From Leclercia adecarboxylata (GTDB lineage Bacteria; Pseudomonadota; Gammaproteobacteria; Enterobacterales; Enterobacteriaceae): 64,000 nt of DNA. Both the position numbers and the translations under genes were made by a program. Where the stretch lies: assembly GCF_006874705.1 (NCBI RefSeq), contig NZ_CP035382.1, positions 3,906,001 to 3,970,000 of the forward strand, in the 5' to 3' direction. Every line of letters begins with the position of its first letter. The first letter of the stretch is position 1. Below, one piece after another: positions 52,681-62,770 of the stretch. A model generated the notes under the pieces. That model saw only the letters and a list, made by a program, of their open reading frames with translations, was not told where the DNA came from and searched no databases.

Positions 52681-53391
52681 GTGAATAAACACGCGCTTGT
52701 ACTTGTCCTGGCGGGTCTGTTGGCGGGGTGTGATAACGCCACCGCACCGCTGTCGTTTACGCCAGAGATGGCCAGCTTCTCTAACGAGTTCGATTTTGAT
52801 CCGCTCCGCGGGCCAGTGAAGGACTTTAGCCAGACGCTTTTCAATGATAAAGGGGAGGTGGCGAAGCGCGTCAGCGGCACGCTGTCGGCGGAGGGCTGCT
52901 TTGACAGCCTCGAGTTGCAGGATCTGGAGTCGAATTCCGGCATCGCCCTGGTGCTGGATGCCAACTACTATCTCGATGCCCAGACCCAGCAGAAAAAGCT
53001 GCGGCTGCAGGGTAAATGCCAGCTGGCAGAGATGCCTGCGTCGGGCATTACATGGGATACCGACGACAACGGGTTTATCGTCAGCGCCCACGGTAAAAAT
53101 ATGGAAGCCCGCTATCGCTACGATACTGACGGCTATCCGCTGGGGAAAACCACCGTGGCCGGGGAGCAGCATCTGTCGATTACGGCAACCCCGTCATCAG
53201 ACAAGCGTAAGCGAATGGACTATACCGCCGTCAGCCTGCTGAATGATAAACCGCTGGGTAATGTGAAACAGACCTGCGAGTACGACCGGCATAACAACCC
53301 GGAAGAGTGCGTGCTGGAAATTGTGGACGCGAGCGTGAAGCCTGCGGTGGCGCGTAAGTATACTATTAAAAACAGTATCGAATATTACTAA
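52681..53391 (+). CDS. ynfC: YnfC lipoprotein (UPF0257)
   Basis: 236 residues from a GTG at 52681, the same length as E. coli YnfC. The N-terminus VNKHALVLVLAGLLAGC is a lipoprotein signal with lipobox LAGC. The mature part TPEMASFSNEFDFDPLRGPV and the C-terminal ARKYTIKNSIEYY match the family. AGG lies five bases upstream. Longer ATG readings (52627, 52645) would bury the signal and are rejected. Function unknown; envelope located. Confidence 0.9.
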   Translation: MNKHALVLVLAGLLAGCDNATAPLSFTPEMASFSNEFDFDPLRGPVKDFSQTLFNDKGEVAKRVSGTLSAEGCFDSLELQDLESNSGIALVLDANYYLDAQTQQKKLRLQGKCQLAEMPASGITWDTDDNGFIVSAHGKNMEARYRYDTDGYPLGKTTVAGEQHLSITATPSSDKRKRMDYTAVSLLNDKPLGNVKQTCEYDRHNNPEECVLEIVDASVKPAVARKYTIKNSIEYY

Positions 53392-53430
53392 GCACCGCGC
53401 AGCAGGCTGCGCGGTAATGTCGGGCAGAAA

Positions 53431-53760
53431 TCAGGGCGCCAGCGCGCGGCCGGTGCGGCGATCCAGGCAGCGCAGGGTGTTGGGCTCCCAGTAGGCATTC
53501 ACGTTGGCGCTCTGCTGGCATTTATCCCGCGCATCAAAGGCGACATCCTCTTTATCCCACTCTTTCTCCACGCGGGTATTCACCTTTTGGCGCAAGTTGC
53601 GGGTGTCATTCCATTGCTCTTTATCCATGGCGGCATTTTGACGGCTCTGGGCGCTGTCGCCGGATTCAATAATCAGTTTGCTGGTATTGGCGGATACTGG
53701 CGCGACGAAGACCGCGGCCAGCAGGGCAACCAGACAGAGACGTGTGCTCAATTTACTCAT
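53431..53760 (-). CDS. ynfB: YnfB, UPF0482 periplasmic protein
   Basis: 109 residues from the ATG at 53760 (AAGGA eight bases upstream). Signal peptide [20 protein letters not shown] with cleavage near VSA; mature part has [20 protein letters not shown] and two cysteines ([19 protein letters not shown]). Function unknown. The frame from 53847 includes promoter DNA. speG, which lies between ynfB and ynfC in E. coli, is absent. Confidence 0.92.
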   Translation of the reverse strand: MSKLSTRLCLVALLAAVFVAPVSANTSKLIIESGDSAQSRQNAAMDKEQWNDTRNLRQKVNTRVEKEWDKEDVAFDARDKCQQSANVNAYWEPNTLRCLDRRTGRALAP

Positions 53761-53908
53761 AGCGATTTCCTTATGGATGGTGGAAATTCGAATCCCCACC
53801 GCAGATTCTATAACAGTCCATTTTGAGGGCAAACCCACATCGGGCATGTGGAAAGGATCCTTTCACATTCGGGTATGATACCGCATCACTCATCAGACAA
53901 CGTTAAAT

Positions 53909-54235
53909 ATGTTTAAAACAACTCTGCTCTTTTTTGCCACCGCGCTGTGCGAAATTATTGGCTGCTTTCTGCCCTGGCTGTGGCTGAAGAAAGGCGCGTC
54001 GGTGCTAGTGTTAATTCCCGCGGGCATCGCCCTGGCGCTTTTCGTCTGGCTGTTAACGCTGCATCCGGCGGCCAGCGGACGCGTCTATGCCGCCTACGGT
54101 GGGGTGTACGTCTGCACCGCGCTGCTGTGGCTGCGGGTCGTGGATGGCGTGAAGTTGAGCCCGTATGACTGGGCTGGCGCACTGGTTGCGTTGTGCGGCA
54201 TGCTGATTATTGTGGCAGGCTGGGGGCGCGCTTAG
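53909..54235 (+). CDS. ynfA: YnfA, small integral membrane protein (UPF0060)
   Basis: 108 residues, four transmembrane segments; [20 protein letters not shown] and [15 protein letters not shown] are YnfA signatures. Distant member of the small multidrug resistance transporter superfamily. Divergent from ynfB and followed by rspA. Confidence 0.95.
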   Translation: MFKTTLLFFATALCEIIGCFLPWLWLKKGASVLVLIPAGIALALFVWLLTLHPAASGRVYAAYGGVYVCTALLWLRVVDGVKLSPYDWAGALVALCGMLIIVAGWGRA

Positions 54236-54281
54236 GCGCCTCATTCTGTGATCGAGCGAGGGTTTTTCGATCTTCATACTT

Positions 54282-54292
54282 GTATGGTAGTA
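54282..54292 (-). promoter_or_regulatory. Candidate RspR-type operator before rspA
   Basis: TACTACCATAC on the minus strand, within the imperfect dyad TACTTGTATGGTAGTA, 54 bases before the rspA start. A related motif precedes ydfI, rspR and ydfG. Confidence 0.5.
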
Positions 54293-54345
54293 GGGTTGTT
54301 GCGTAAATTTCCTGCATCACAACAAGAGATGTAAGGAACCGAAAA

Positions 54346-55560
54346 ATGAAGATTGTAGGGGCTGAAGTTTTTGTCACCTGTCCAGGGCGTAACTTTGTCA
54401 CGCTGAAAATCACCACCGACGAAGGGATCGTTGGCCTGGGTGATGCCACCTTAAATGGCCGCGAATTGTCCGTGGCCTCGTACCTGAAAGATCATCTCTG
54501 CCCGCAGTTAATTGGCCGTGATGCCCACCGTATCGAAGATATCTGGCAGTTCTTTTATAAAGGCGCGTACTGGCGTCGCGGCCCGGTCACCATGTCGGCG
54601 ATTTCGGCCATTGACATGGCGCTGTGGGATATTAAAGCGAAAGCCGCCAATATGCCGCTGTACCAGCTGCTGGGTGGCGCCTCCCGCGAAGGGGTAATGG
54701 TTTACTGCCACACTACCGGCCACACCATCGACGATGTGCTGGAAGATTACGCCCGCCATAAAGAGATGGGATTCAAGGCGATCCGCGTTCAGTGCGGCGT
54801 GCCGGGAATGAAAACCACCTACGGTATGTCTAAAGGAAAAGGGCTGGCGTATGAACCCGCTACCAAAGGCAACTGGCCGGATGAACAGCTGTGGTCAACC
54901 GAAAAATACCTCGATTTTACCCCGAAATTGTTTGACGCCGTGCGCAACAAGTATGGCTTTAATGAACACCTGCTGCATGACATGCACCACCGTCTGACGC
55001 CGATCGAAGCCGCGCGTTTCGGTAAGAGCATTGAGCAGTACCGGATGTTCTGGATGGAAGATCCAACCCCGGCTGAGAACCAGGAGTGCTTCCGTCTGAT
55101 CCGCCAGCACACCGTTACGCCGATTGCGGTGGGCGAAGTGTTCAACAGCATCTGGGATTGCAAGCAGCTGATTGAAGAGCAGCTGATCGACTATATCCGC
55201 ACCACCATCACCCACGCGGGTGGTATTACCGGGATGCGCCGGATTGCCGATTTCGCCTCGCTGTATCAGGTGCGCACCGGCTCGCACGGTCCGTCGGATC
55301 TGTCACCGATTTGTCACGCGGCGGCGCTGCACTTTGACCTGTGGGTGCCGAACTTTGGCGTGCAGGAGTACATGGGCTATTCCGAACAGATGCTGGAGGT
55401 GTTCAATACCAACTGGACCTTCGAAGACGGCTACATGCACCCGGGCGATAAGCCGGGCCTGGGCATCGAGTTTGATGAAAAACTTGCGGCAAAATATCCC
55501 TACGATCCAGCCTACCTGCCGGTTGCCCGTCTGGAAGACGGCACGCTGTGGAACTGGTAA
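54346..55560 (+). CDS. rspA: RspA, mannonate/altronate dehydratase-family enolase superfamily enzyme
   Basis: 404 residues. Enolase-superfamily capping and barrel domains; [15 protein letters not shown] and the metal-ligand region [20 protein letters not shown], plus [18 protein letters not shown], as in RspA/ManD. Likely dehydrates a C6 sugar acid; catalytic rates of RspA-like enzymes are low and the true substrate is uncertain. Upstream candidate RspR site. Operon with rspB, 11 bases downstream. Confidence 0.93.
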   Translation: MKIVGAEVFVTCPGRNFVTLKITTDEGIVGLGDATLNGRELSVASYLKDHLCPQLIGRDAHRIEDIWQFFYKGAYWRRGPVTMSAISAIDMALWDIKAKAANMPLYQLLGGASREGVMVYCHTTGHTIDDVLEDYARHKEMGFKAIRVQCGVPGMKTTYGMSKGKGLAYEPATKGNWPDEQLWSTEKYLDFTPKLFDAVRNKYGFNEHLLHDMHHRLTPIEAARFGKSIEQYRMFWMEDPTPAENQECFRLIRQHTVTPIAVGEVFNSIWDCKQLIEEQLIDYIRTTITHAGGITGMRRIADFASLYQVRTGSHGPSDLSPICHAAALHFDLWVPNFGVQEYMGYSEQMLEVFNTNWTFEDGYMHPGDKPGLGIEFDEKLAAKYPYDPAYLPVARLEDGTLWNW

Positions 55561-55571
55561 AGGAGCAAAAG

Positions 55572-56585
55572 ATGAAAAGTATCGTTATTCAACAACCGAA
55601 TACGCTGGTTATCGAAGATCGCCCGTTACCTGCTCCCGCCGCGGGCGAGGTGCGCGTCAAGGTGAAGCTGGCCGGGATTTGCGGTTCCGACAGCCATATC
55701 TATCGCGGCCATAATCCGTTCGCTAAATATCCGCGCGTCATCGGCCATGAGTTCTTTGGCGTGATTGATGCCGTCGGGGACGGCGTCGATAGCGCCCGCC
55801 TGGGGCAGCGCGTCTCGGTGGATCCGGTGATCAGCTGCGGCCACTGCTACCCGTGCTCGGTCGGCAAACCGAACGTCTGCACCTCGCTGGTGGTGCTGGG
55901 CGTCCATCGCGACGGCGGCTTCAGTGAGTACGCCGTGGTACCAGCCAAAAATGCCTGGGTCATCCCGGAGTCCATCAGCGATAAGCACGCGGTAATGGTG
56001 GAACCCTTCACCATCGCGGCCAATGTCACCGGCCACGCCAGCCCTACAGAACAGGATGTGGCCCTGATTTATGGCGCTGGCCCGATGGGGCTGGTCACCG
56101 TCCAGGCGCTGAAAGGCGTCTATAAGGTGAAGCAGGTGATTGTCGTCGATCGCATCGAAGAGCGCCTGTCGATGGCGCAGCGCAGCGGAGCCGACTGGGT
56201 TATCAACAATGGCAACCAGTCCCTGCAGGCGGTGCTGGACGAGAAGGGTATCAAGCCGACGCTGATTATTGATGCGGCCTGTCATCCCTCCATTTTGCAG
56301 GAAGCCATTACTCTGGCCTCGCCGGCGGCGCGCATCGTGCTGATGGGCTTCTCCAGCGAGCCGAGCCAGATTGTGCAGCAGGGAATTACCGGCAAAGAAC
56401 TGTCTGTTTTCTCGTCCCGTCTGAATGCCAATAAGTTCCCGGTGGTGATCGACTGGCTGGAAAAAGGGCTAATCGATCCTGACAAACTTATTACCCATAC
56501 CTTTGAGTATCAGCACGTTAAAGACGCCATTGAACTGTTTGAGAAAGACCAGCGGCAGTGCTGCAAGGTATTGCTGACCTTCTGA
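55572..56585 (+). CDS. rspB: RspB, zinc-dependent MDR-type dehydrogenase
   Basis: 337 residues from the ATG at 55572 (AAAGGAG upstream). Catalytic zinc motif GICGSDSHIYRGH with GHEFFGVIDAVG; structural zinc cysteines in CGHCYPCSVGKPNVC; Rossmann YGAGPMGLVTVQ. Probably oxidises a sugar acid or polyol such as L-gulonate. Paired with rspA in E. coli as well, where the locus was named for starvation sensing. Confidence 0.93.
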   Translation: MKSIVIQQPNTLVIEDRPLPAPAAGEVRVKVKLAGICGSDSHIYRGHNPFAKYPRVIGHEFFGVIDAVGDGVDSARLGQRVSVDPVISCGHCYPCSVGKPNVCTSLVVLGVHRDGGFSEYAVVPAKNAWVIPESISDKHAVMVEPFTIAANVTGHASPTEQDVALIYGAGPMGLVTVQALKGVYKVKQVIVVDRIEERLSMAQRSGADWVINNGNQSLQAVLDEKGIKPTLIIDAACHPSILQEAITLASPAARIVLMGFSSEPSQIVQQGITGKELSVFSSRLNANKFPVVIDWLEKGLIDPDKLITHTFEYQHVKDAIELFEKDQRQCCKVLLTF

Positions 56586-56638
56586 TAACGATGAATGCGG
56601 TTTAGCGGTACGCATCTTACCCTGTTGAGATAGCCAAT

Positions 56639-58018
56639 ATGACTCAAGTACAACATGAAAGAACGACATCTGACCTGGTCAAAGCCGCCGTATCCGGGTG
56701 GCTTGGCACTGCGTTAGAATTTATGGACTTCCAGCTCTATTCGCTGGGCGCAGCATTGGTCTTTCACGAGATCTTCTTCCCGGAACAGTCGGCCGCGATG
56801 GCGCTTATTCTGGCGATGGGTACCTATGGCGCCGGCTATATCGCCCGTATTGTCGGGGCCTTTATTTTCGGCAAAATGGGCGACCGCGTGGGGCGTAAGA
56901 AGGTGCTGTTTATCACCATCACCATGATGGGGATCTGTACTACCCTGATCGGCGTGCTGCCGACCTATGCGCAGATTGGTATCTTCGCACCGGTGCTGCT
57001 GGTGACGCTGCGTATTATCCAGGGTCTGGGGGCTGGCGCGGAGATCTCCGGGGCCGGCACCATGCTGGCGGAGTACGCGCCAAAAGGGAAACGCGGCATT
57101 ATCTCTTCGCTGGTGGCAATGGGCACCAACTGCGGTACCCTGAGCGCCACAGCCATCTGGGCAGTGATGTTTTTCTTCCTTGACCGCGAAGAGCTGCTTG
57201 CCTGGGGATGGCGCGTGCCGTTCCTTGCCAGCGTAGTGGTGATGATCTTTGCTATCTGGCTGCGAATGAACCTCAAGGAGAGCCCGGTATTTGAGCAGGT
57301 CAACGCCGAAGAAGCGCCGGTACAGGCTGCTGCGCAGGAAAGTACGCTGGGTGCGATGGTGAAGAGCAAATCGTTCTGGCTGGCGACCGGGCTGCGTTTC
57401 GGCCAGGCGGGTAACTCCGGTCTGATCCAGACGTTTCTCGCCGGTTACCTGGTGCAGACGCTGCTGTTCAATAAAAGCATTCCGACCGATGCCTTAATGA
57501 TCAGCTCGATCCTTGGGTTTATTACCATCCCGCTGCTGGGCTGGCTGTCGGATAAAATCGGCCGTCGTCTGCCTTATATTGTGCTGAATATTTCCGCCAT
57601 TATTCTGGCTTACCCGATGCTGTCGATTATTGTCGATAACTCCTACACCCCGGGCGTTATCATGACCTCGATTATCGTGATCCATAACTTTGCGGTACTC
57701 GGACTCTTTGCCCTGGAAAATATCACCATGGCCGAGATGTTCGGCTCACGAAACCGCTTCACCCGCATGGCGATCTCAAAAGAGGCGGGCGGTCTGGTGG
57801 CGGTTGGCTTTGGTCCGGTGCTGGCGGGGATTTTCTGCAACATGACCGGCTCCTGGTGGCCAATTGCGGTAATGGTGGTGGTCTATTCCGCAATCGGTCT
57901 TATCTCCGCCCTCCTGATGCCAGAAGTGCGTGACCGTGACCTGAGCATCCTGGAGGATGCCGCGGAAGACAAATCTGCCGCGCTGGGCGTTAACAATAAG
58001 CATCGCGTCATCTCCTGA
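56639..58018 (+). CDS. ydfJ: YdfJ, MFS metabolite:H+ symporter (intact)
   Basis: 459 residues, twelve transmembrane segments. MHS family motifs GWLGTALEFMDFQLYSLGAA, GRKKVLFITITMMG and YAPKGKRGIISSLV. Imports a carboxylate or sugar acid, probably the RspA substrate. In E. coli K-12 this gene is broken by the Qin prophage; here it is whole and directly after rspB. Weak ribosome site, so possibly coupled to rspB expression. Followed by a strong terminator. Confidence 0.9.
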   Translation: MTQVQHERTTSDLVKAAVSGWLGTALEFMDFQLYSLGAALVFHEIFFPEQSAAMALILAMGTYGAGYIARIVGAFIFGKMGDRVGRKKVLFITITMMGICTTLIGVLPTYAQIGIFAPVLLVTLRIIQGLGAGAEISGAGTMLAEYAPKGKRGIISSLVAMGTNCGTLSATAIWAVMFFFLDREELLAWGWRVPFLASVVVMIFAIWLRMNLKESPVFEQVNAEEAPVQAAAQESTLGAMVKSKSFWLATGLRFGQAGNSGLIQTFLAGYLVQTLLFNKSIPTDALMISSILGFITIPLLGWLSDKIGRRLPYIVLNISAIILAYPMLSIIVDNSYTPGVIMTSIIVIHNFAVLGLFALENITMAEMFGSRNRFTRMAISKEAGGLVAVGFGPVLAGIFCNMTGSWWPIAVMVVVYSAIGLISALLMPEVRDRDLSILEDAAEDKSAALGVNNKHRVIS

Positions 58019-58026
58019 CGCCTGAA

Positions 58027-58059
58027 GGCTCTCCTGTAAATGCAGGAGAGCCCTTTTTT
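58027..58059 (+). terminator. Rho-independent terminator after ydfJ
   Basis: GGCTCTCCTG pairs with CAGGAGAGCC around a six-base loop, followed by CTTTTTTA. Confidence 0.92.
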
Positions 58060-58133
58060 ATCCCCCCTAAAACAACAAAAACAGGTGGCCCCTTCAGGGA
58101 ATTAACTGGATTTTTTTCAGGTAAGGAAACTGT

Positions 58134-59678
58134 ATGTCTCGTGCAAAGAAAAACATCACCATTCCGGTGAGTATTGGATACGGATTAACCGATATTATGG
58201 GCGGGGGCGCCTTTACCGTGATTGGCGCCTGGCTGTTATTTTTCTACACCACCTTTGTGGGCTTATCGCCGATGGAAGCGGCATCGATTGTGGCCATCGC
58301 CCGTATTGTCGACGCGGTAGTCAGCCTGTTTATGGGCAGCCTGACCGACCACTTTTACAAGAACTATTTTGGTAAGAAATTTGGCCGCCGGCGCTTTTTC
58401 CTGCTGATTGGCGCGCCGCTGATGCTGGTCTACGCCTTGCTGTGGCTCGACGGCATGAGTTACGGCTTTTATCTGGCGGTCTATCTGGCGTTTGAAATTA
58501 TTGCCGCCATGGTGCTGATCCCGTGGGAAACCCTGCCATCAGAGATGACCAAAGAGTTTAATGGCCGCACTAAATTATCCACCTGCCGCATGTTTTTGTC
58601 GGCGTCCGGCACCTTTCTGGCGACCTTTATTCCCGGGCTGTTGATCGGCTATTTTGGCGAGCAGAGCGCCAGTGCCTATCTGATTAACGGCGTCATCTTC
58701 GCCGTGCTGTTTATGGTCTGCGTCTTTATCTCGTGGAAAGTGACCTGGGAGCGGGAGATCACCCCGGAGATGCAGGCAGAACTGGAAAAGTCTGCGTTAC
58801 CCACCAGCCTGGCTGACAAACTGAATGCCATTGCCGAGCTGTTTAAATCCTACGCCTCTACGCTTAAAATCCGCGCCTTCAGAAAGCATCTGGCGATCTA
58901 TCTGCTGTCATTCACCGGTAAAGACGTCTACAACACCGTGTTTGTCTTTTTCTGCGTCTACTGCCTTAACGTTTCGTCATCGCTGGCGGGAAGCCTGCTG
59001 TCGATGAGTATCGTGGGACTGCCGGTGACGCTGATTGCTGGCCTTGGGATCATCAAATACGGTCCGGCCCGGCTGTATGTCTTCGCCTATGCGGTGATGA
59101 TGCTGTGCCTGGCCGGTTTCCTCGCGGTGTATCAGATCCCCGCGTTGAATACCGTGGCCACGCTGTTCATCCTCGCCGGGCTGTATCAGGTAGGCCGCTG
59201 CGTGCTGGAGTTCACCCCGTGGAACGTTTTCCCATTCATTCCTGATATTGATGAAATGGTCAGCCGCCAGCGCCGGGAAGGGCTGTTCGCCGCGGTGATG
59301 ACATTCTCGCGCAAAACCACGGTCGCCATTGCCACCTTCGTGGTCGGCTTTCTGCTGCAAACCGGCGGCTTCGTGAAGGGGAGTCAGGTCCAGCCGCCGG
59401 AAGCGATTCACATGATTGCCATGCTGATGTTTATCGGCACGGCTGGACTGCTGATCCTCGCCCTCTGGCAGGCCCTGACGTTCCGTCTGAACAAACAGAC
59501 TCACCAGATTTTTGTGGAAGAGGTGGAACGCCTGCGGGCTAACGGCTCCAAAGCGGCGGTTGAACCGCACGTGCGGCGCATTGTTGAGGATCTGACGGGC
59601 TATGACTATGACAGGCTCTGGACGGAAACGGATTCACTGTCAGAGAAGCCACATGAGAGCGTCACCAGCCTCGGTTGA
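58134..59678 (+). CDS. GPH-family sugar/hexuronide:cation symporter
   Basis: 514 residues, about twelve transmembrane segments. Starts SIGYGLTDIMGGGAFTVIGA, with WETLPSEMTKEFNGRTKLST and a C-terminal hydrophilic tail, as in the glycoside-pentoside-hexuronide family (YihO/YagG/MelB kin). Probably brings the locus substrate into the cell. AAGGA lies upstream of the ATG. Lies between ydfJ and ydfI; E. coli lacks it at this place. Confidence 0.87.
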   Translation: MSRAKKNITIPVSIGYGLTDIMGGGAFTVIGAWLLFFYTTFVGLSPMEAASIVAIARIVDAVVSLFMGSLTDHFYKNYFGKKFGRRRFFLLIGAPLMLVYALLWLDGMSYGFYLAVYLAFEIIAAMVLIPWETLPSEMTKEFNGRTKLSTCRMFLSASGTFLATFIPGLLIGYFGEQSASAYLINGVIFAVLFMVCVFISWKVTWEREITPEMQAELEKSALPTSLADKLNAIAELFKSYASTLKIRAFRKHLAIYLLSFTGKDVYNTVFVFFCVYCLNVSSSLAGSLLSMSIVGLPVTLIAGLGIIKYGPARLYVFAYAVMMLCLAGFLAVYQIPALNTVATLFILAGLYQVGRCVLEFTPWNVFPFIPDIDEMVSRQRREGLFAAVMTFSRKTTVAIATFVVGFLLQTGGFVKGSQVQPPEAIHMIAMLMFIGTAGLLILALWQALTFRLNKQTHQIFVEEVERLRANGSKAAVEPHVRRIVEDLTGYDYDRLWTETDSLSEKPHESVTSLG

Positions 59679-59809
59679 ATGGTCTACAACATTTTAATGC
59701 TGTCACACAACTTTCAATTGATGTCATACCAGATGGTGAAAAGTTAACGTAAATCAATATCGACCTATCAACAATCAGTATGGTTAACGGCAGAGAATTT
59801 TTTATGCCG

Positions 59810-59819
59810 TCTACCATTC
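59810..59819 (+). promoter_or_regulatory. Candidate RspR-type operator before ydfI
   Basis: TCTACCATTC, sharing CTACCATTC with the site before rspR; 78 bases before the ydfI start. The other sequence in 59679-59896 shows no gene. Confidence 0.4.
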
Positions 59820-59896
59820 TAGTTGGGTTAGTAAGCCGGGGCGGAGCAGCAATACCGGCCCGGATCCATCGCTTAATCACATTAACGAGTACTATC

Positions 59897-61360
59897 ATGA
59901 AAAATCCGTTATTACATGCGCAAGCCACGCTCCCTCATTACAACCGCGATGCCCTGCAGTCGCGCATCGTGCATCTGGGTTTTGGCGCTTTCCATCGCGC
60001 TCATCAGGCGGTGTACGCCGATATGCTGGCAGCAGACCACGGCAGCGACTGGGGATACTGCGAGGTTAACCTGATTGGCGGCGAGCAGCAGATCGCGGAT
60101 CTTAAGGCCCAGGACAATCTTTACACCGTCGCCGAAATGTCAGCCGATGCCTGGACGGCGCGGGTCGTTGGGGTAGTGAAAAAAGCCCTACACGCCCAGG
60201 TGGATGGGCTGGAAGCGGTGCTGGCTGCCATGTGTGAACCGCAGGTCGCGATCGTCTCGTTGACCATCACCGAGAAAGGCTACTGCCACGCGCCTGCCAC
60301 CGGTCAGTTGATGCTGGATCACCCGCTGATCGCCGCCGATCTGCAGAATCCGCATCAGCCAGTTTCCGCGGTAGGCGTGGTGGTGGAGGCGCTGGCTCGA
60401 CGTAAAAACGCCGGACTGCCAGCCTTTACCGTGATGTCCTGCGACAACATGCCGGAGAACGGCCACGTGATGCGCAATGTCACCTGTGCCTATGCCCGGG
60501 CGGTTAACAGTGAACTGGCCGACTGGATTGAGGCCAACGTGACTTTCCCGTCCACCATGGTCGACCGTATTGTGCCTGCCGTCACCGCTGACACCCTGAG
60601 CAAAATCGAACAGATCACCGGCGTGCGCGATCCGGCCGGGGTGGCCTGCGAGCCGTTCCGTCAGTGGGTCATCGAAGATAACTTCGTCGCCGGGCGTCCG
60701 GCCTGGGAGAAAGCCGGGGCCGAACTGGTGGCTGACGTGATCCCGTTTGAAGAGATGAAGCTGCGCATGCTCAACGGCAGTCACTCGTTCCTGGCGTATC
60801 TGGGCTATCTGGCGGGCTATCAGCATATTAACGACTGCATGGAAGACGCGAACTACAGGCGCGCCGCCCACGCGCTGATGTTGAACGAGCAGGCCCCGAC
60901 GCTGAAAGTCACCGGGGTGGATCTGGCACGTTACGCCGATCTGCTGATCGAGCGTTACAGTAACCCGGCGCTGCGCCACCGTACCTGGCAGATCGCTATG
61001 GACGGTAGCCAGAAACTGCCGCAGCGTATGCTGGACTCCGTGCGCTGGCACCGGGTGCATCAGAAATCCTTCCCGCTGCTGGCGCTGGGCATTGCCGGGT
61101 GGATGCGCTATGTCGGCGGCGTCGATGAGCGTGGCGAGGCTATCGAAGTGTGCGATCCGCTGCTGCCGGTGATCCAGGCGGCGGTACATGGCAGTGCGGA
61201 AGGCGAAAGCCGCGTCAAAGCCCTGCTGGGGATTGAGACCATTTTCGGGAAGGAGCTCCCGCTGGATGCGGTGTTTGTTGACGCCGTGATGAGTGCTTAC
61301 GCTGCGTTGCTGAAGAACGGGGCGAAAGCTACCGTTGCCCACTACGCCGCGCAGATCTAA
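59897..61360 (+). CDS. ydfI: YdfI, mannitol dehydrogenase family (fructuronate/mannonate oxidoreductase-like)
   Basis: 487 residues from the ATG at 59897 (E. coli YdfI is 486). Polyol long-chain dehydrogenase with the N-terminal NAD motif [19 protein letters not shown] and catalytic segment [20 protein letters not shown] that carries the lysine and histidine pair. Probably interconverts D-mannonate and D-fructuronate or a related pair, feeding or draining the RspA substrate. Poor ribosome site. The reading to 59780 includes intergenic DNA and is rejected. Confidence 0.93.
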   Translation: MKNPLLHAQATLPHYNRDALQSRIVHLGFGAFHRAHQAVYADMLAADHGSDWGYCEVNLIGGEQQIADLKAQDNLYTVAEMSADAWTARVVGVVKKALHAQVDGLEAVLAAMCEPQVAIVSLTITEKGYCHAPATGQLMLDHPLIAADLQNPHQPVSAVGVVVEALARRKNAGLPAFTVMSCDNMPENGHVMRNVTCAYARAVNSELADWIEANVTFPSTMVDRIVPAVTADTLSKIEQITGVRDPAGVACEPFRQWVIEDNFVAGRPAWEKAGAELVADVIPFEEMKLRMLNGSHSFLAYLGYLAGYQHINDCMEDANYRRAAHALMLNEQAPTLKVTGVDLARYADLLIERYSNPALRHRTWQIAMDGSQKLPQRMLDSVRWHRVHQKSFPLLALGIAGWMRYVGGVDERGEAIEVCDPLLPVIQAAVHGSAEGESRVKALLGIETIFGKELPLDAVFVDAVMSAYAALLKNGAKATVAHYAAQI

Positions 61361-61368
61361 TGCTCTCT

Positions 61369-61392
61369 CATGCCGCCGCTCGCGGCGGCATG
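61369..61392 (+). terminator. Hairpin after ydfI
   Basis: CATGCCGCCG and CGGCGGCATG with a CTCG tetraloop, then ATCTTATTC; likely terminator. Confidence 0.75.
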
Positions 61393-61518
61393 ATCTTATT
61401 CGCACACTTCTTTACGCAGACCGCTTATTTCCTGACCCTGCTGTTTAACCTTCGTTTGATAAACGCGTGTCACTCTGGATATCGTTAATAAAACATTATC
61501 GATATAAGGAGAAGGCGT

Positions 61519-61950
61519 ATGCATAAAAAAATTTTGATGCCTGTCGATGTATTTGAAATGGATTTAAGTGATAAGGCTGTGCGTCATGCCGCGTTTCTGG
61601 CGCGGGCGGATAATGCCGAAATTACGCTGTTAAACGTCCTCCCGGTCAACAGTCGCGCCATGCTGCGTGGCTTCTCTTCGGATATCATTAAATTCGAAGC
61701 GTATATGACCGCAGAATCAAATAAAAAGATGAATGAGTTAAAACGACTCTTTGATATTCCGCCTGACAGTATTCACACCGCGGTGCGTTTTGGCAGCGTA
61801 CGCGATGAAATTATCGCGATGGGTGCTGAAGGGGAGTTCGATATTATTGTTATCGGCTCGAAAAAACCGGGGGTAACGACCCATCTGTTGGGCTCGAACG
61901 CCGAATCGGTATTACGCTATGCCAAAATTCCGGTCTTAGTGGTGCGCTAA
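61519..61950 (+). CDS. Universal stress protein, UspF/UspG type
   Basis: 143 residues. Starts MHKKILMPVDVFEMDLSDKA, and the nucleotide-binding segment GSKKPGVTTHLLGSNAESVLRY fits the ATP-binding Usp branch. Cytosolic, induced in starvation or stress in the family. AAGGAG lies nine bases before the ATG. Not at this place in E. coli, where ydfZ lies between ydfI and ydfH. Convergent with rspR. Confidence 0.88.
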   Translation: MHKKILMPVDVFEMDLSDKAVRHAAFLARADNAEITLLNVLPVNSRAMLRGFSSDIIKFEAYMTAESNKKMNELKRLFDIPPDSIHTAVRFGSVRDEIIAMGAEGEFDIIVIGSKKPGVTTHLLGSNAESVLRYAKIPVLVVR

Positions 61951-61958
61951 ATAACTTA

Positions 61959-61987
61959 CCGCATCCCGGGCATTTGACGGGATGCGG
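61959..61987. terminator. Bidirectional hairpin between Usp gene and rspR
   Basis: CCGCATCCCG and CGGGATGCGG with a nine-base loop between two convergent genes; no long T-run. Confidence 0.75.
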
Positions 61988-61992
61988 ACCCA

Positions 61993-62679
61993 TTACTCTT
62001 CGCTAAACCAGTCGCTGTTTTCCTGACGAATTAACTGCACCGACTCGCCAATTTCCTGCAGATGCAGGGTCATCGCTTTTTCTACCGCATCGGCGTCGCG
62101 TTTTTCCAGCGCGCTGAAAATATCCAGATGCTGACGCAGCAGCATCTCCGGCGGCGAGACGTGATCGAGGCTCATGTAACGCACGCGGTCCATGGTTGCC
62201 TTAATATTCTCGATGGTGTCCCAGGCCAGCTGGCAGTCGGCAATTTGTGCCAGTTTCTGGTGAAACTCGTCGTCAAGCAGGAAAAAATCATTCAGCTGTT
62301 TGCGCTCAATGGCGATGCGTTGCTGATGCAGGTTCTGCTCGATCAGGTAACACTGATGATCGTCGATAAGGTTCGCTGCGCGTCGTACCACGGCGCACTC
62401 AATGGCCTGACGGACGAAACAGCCATTACGCACCTGGGTGAGGGAGATCTTATTCACGTAGCTGCCGCGCTGGGGGCGGATCTGAATCAGACCGTTTTCA
62501 GCCAGCTTAATAAAGGCTTCACGAACCGGCTGGCGAGAGACATCAAAACGGACCGACACCTCTTTTTCAGAGAGCGGGGTGCCCGGCGGGATCAGACAGT
62601 GCACAATGTCGCTGCGCAAAATACGGTAAATCTGCTGATTAACGGGTTGGGTCGGATTGAGTTGCGATTCAGCGGCCAT
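61993..62679 (-). CDS. rspR: RspR (YdfH), GntR/FadR-family transcriptional repressor
   Basis: 228 residues, the E. coli length. N-terminal winged helix [28 protein letters not shown], then an all-helical FCD ligand domain with [10 protein letters not shown] and a late HL. E. coli YdfH is reported to repress rspA. A CTACCAT-type motif lies 34 bases before its start, in front of rspA and in front of ydfI and ydfG, suggesting auto-control and a small regulon. Confidence 0.94.
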   Translation of the reverse strand: MAAESQLNPTQPVNQQIYRILRSDIVHCLIPPGTPLSEKEVSVRFDVSRQPVREAFIKLAENGLIQIRPQRGSYVNKISLTQVRNGCFVRQAIECAVVRRAANLIDDHQCYLIEQNLHQQRIAIERKQLNDFFLLDDEFHQKLAQIADCQLAWDTIENIKATMDRVRYMSLDHVSPPEMLLRQHLDIFSALEKRDADAVEKAMTLHLQEIGESVQLIRQENSDWFSEE

Positions 62680-62712
62680 TGGTTGTGATTTCTCAAAGAA
62701 TTAACCGGTAAA

Positions 62713-62723
62713 TACTACCATTC
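62713..62723 (+). promoter_or_regulatory. Candidate RspR-type operator before rspR
   Basis: TACTACCATTC, 34 bases before the rspR start; shares TACTACCAT with the sites before rspA and ydfG. Confidence 0.5.
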
Positions 62724-62742
62724 TTTTGCCGGGCATCCCAGT

Positions 62743-62760
62743 CCCGGCCCTAAGGCCGGG
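62743..62760 (-). terminator. Hairpin after ydfG
   Basis: CCCGGCC and GGCCGGG with a four-base loop, eleven bases beyond the ydfG stop; no T-run, so strength is uncertain. Confidence 0.5.
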
Positions 62761-62770
62761 CGGGGAAAGG

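Noticed and set aside
60188..61405. 405-codon minus-strand frame over ydfI
   Set aside because: Antisense shadow rich in His, Arg and Gln; ydfI is clear on the other strand.
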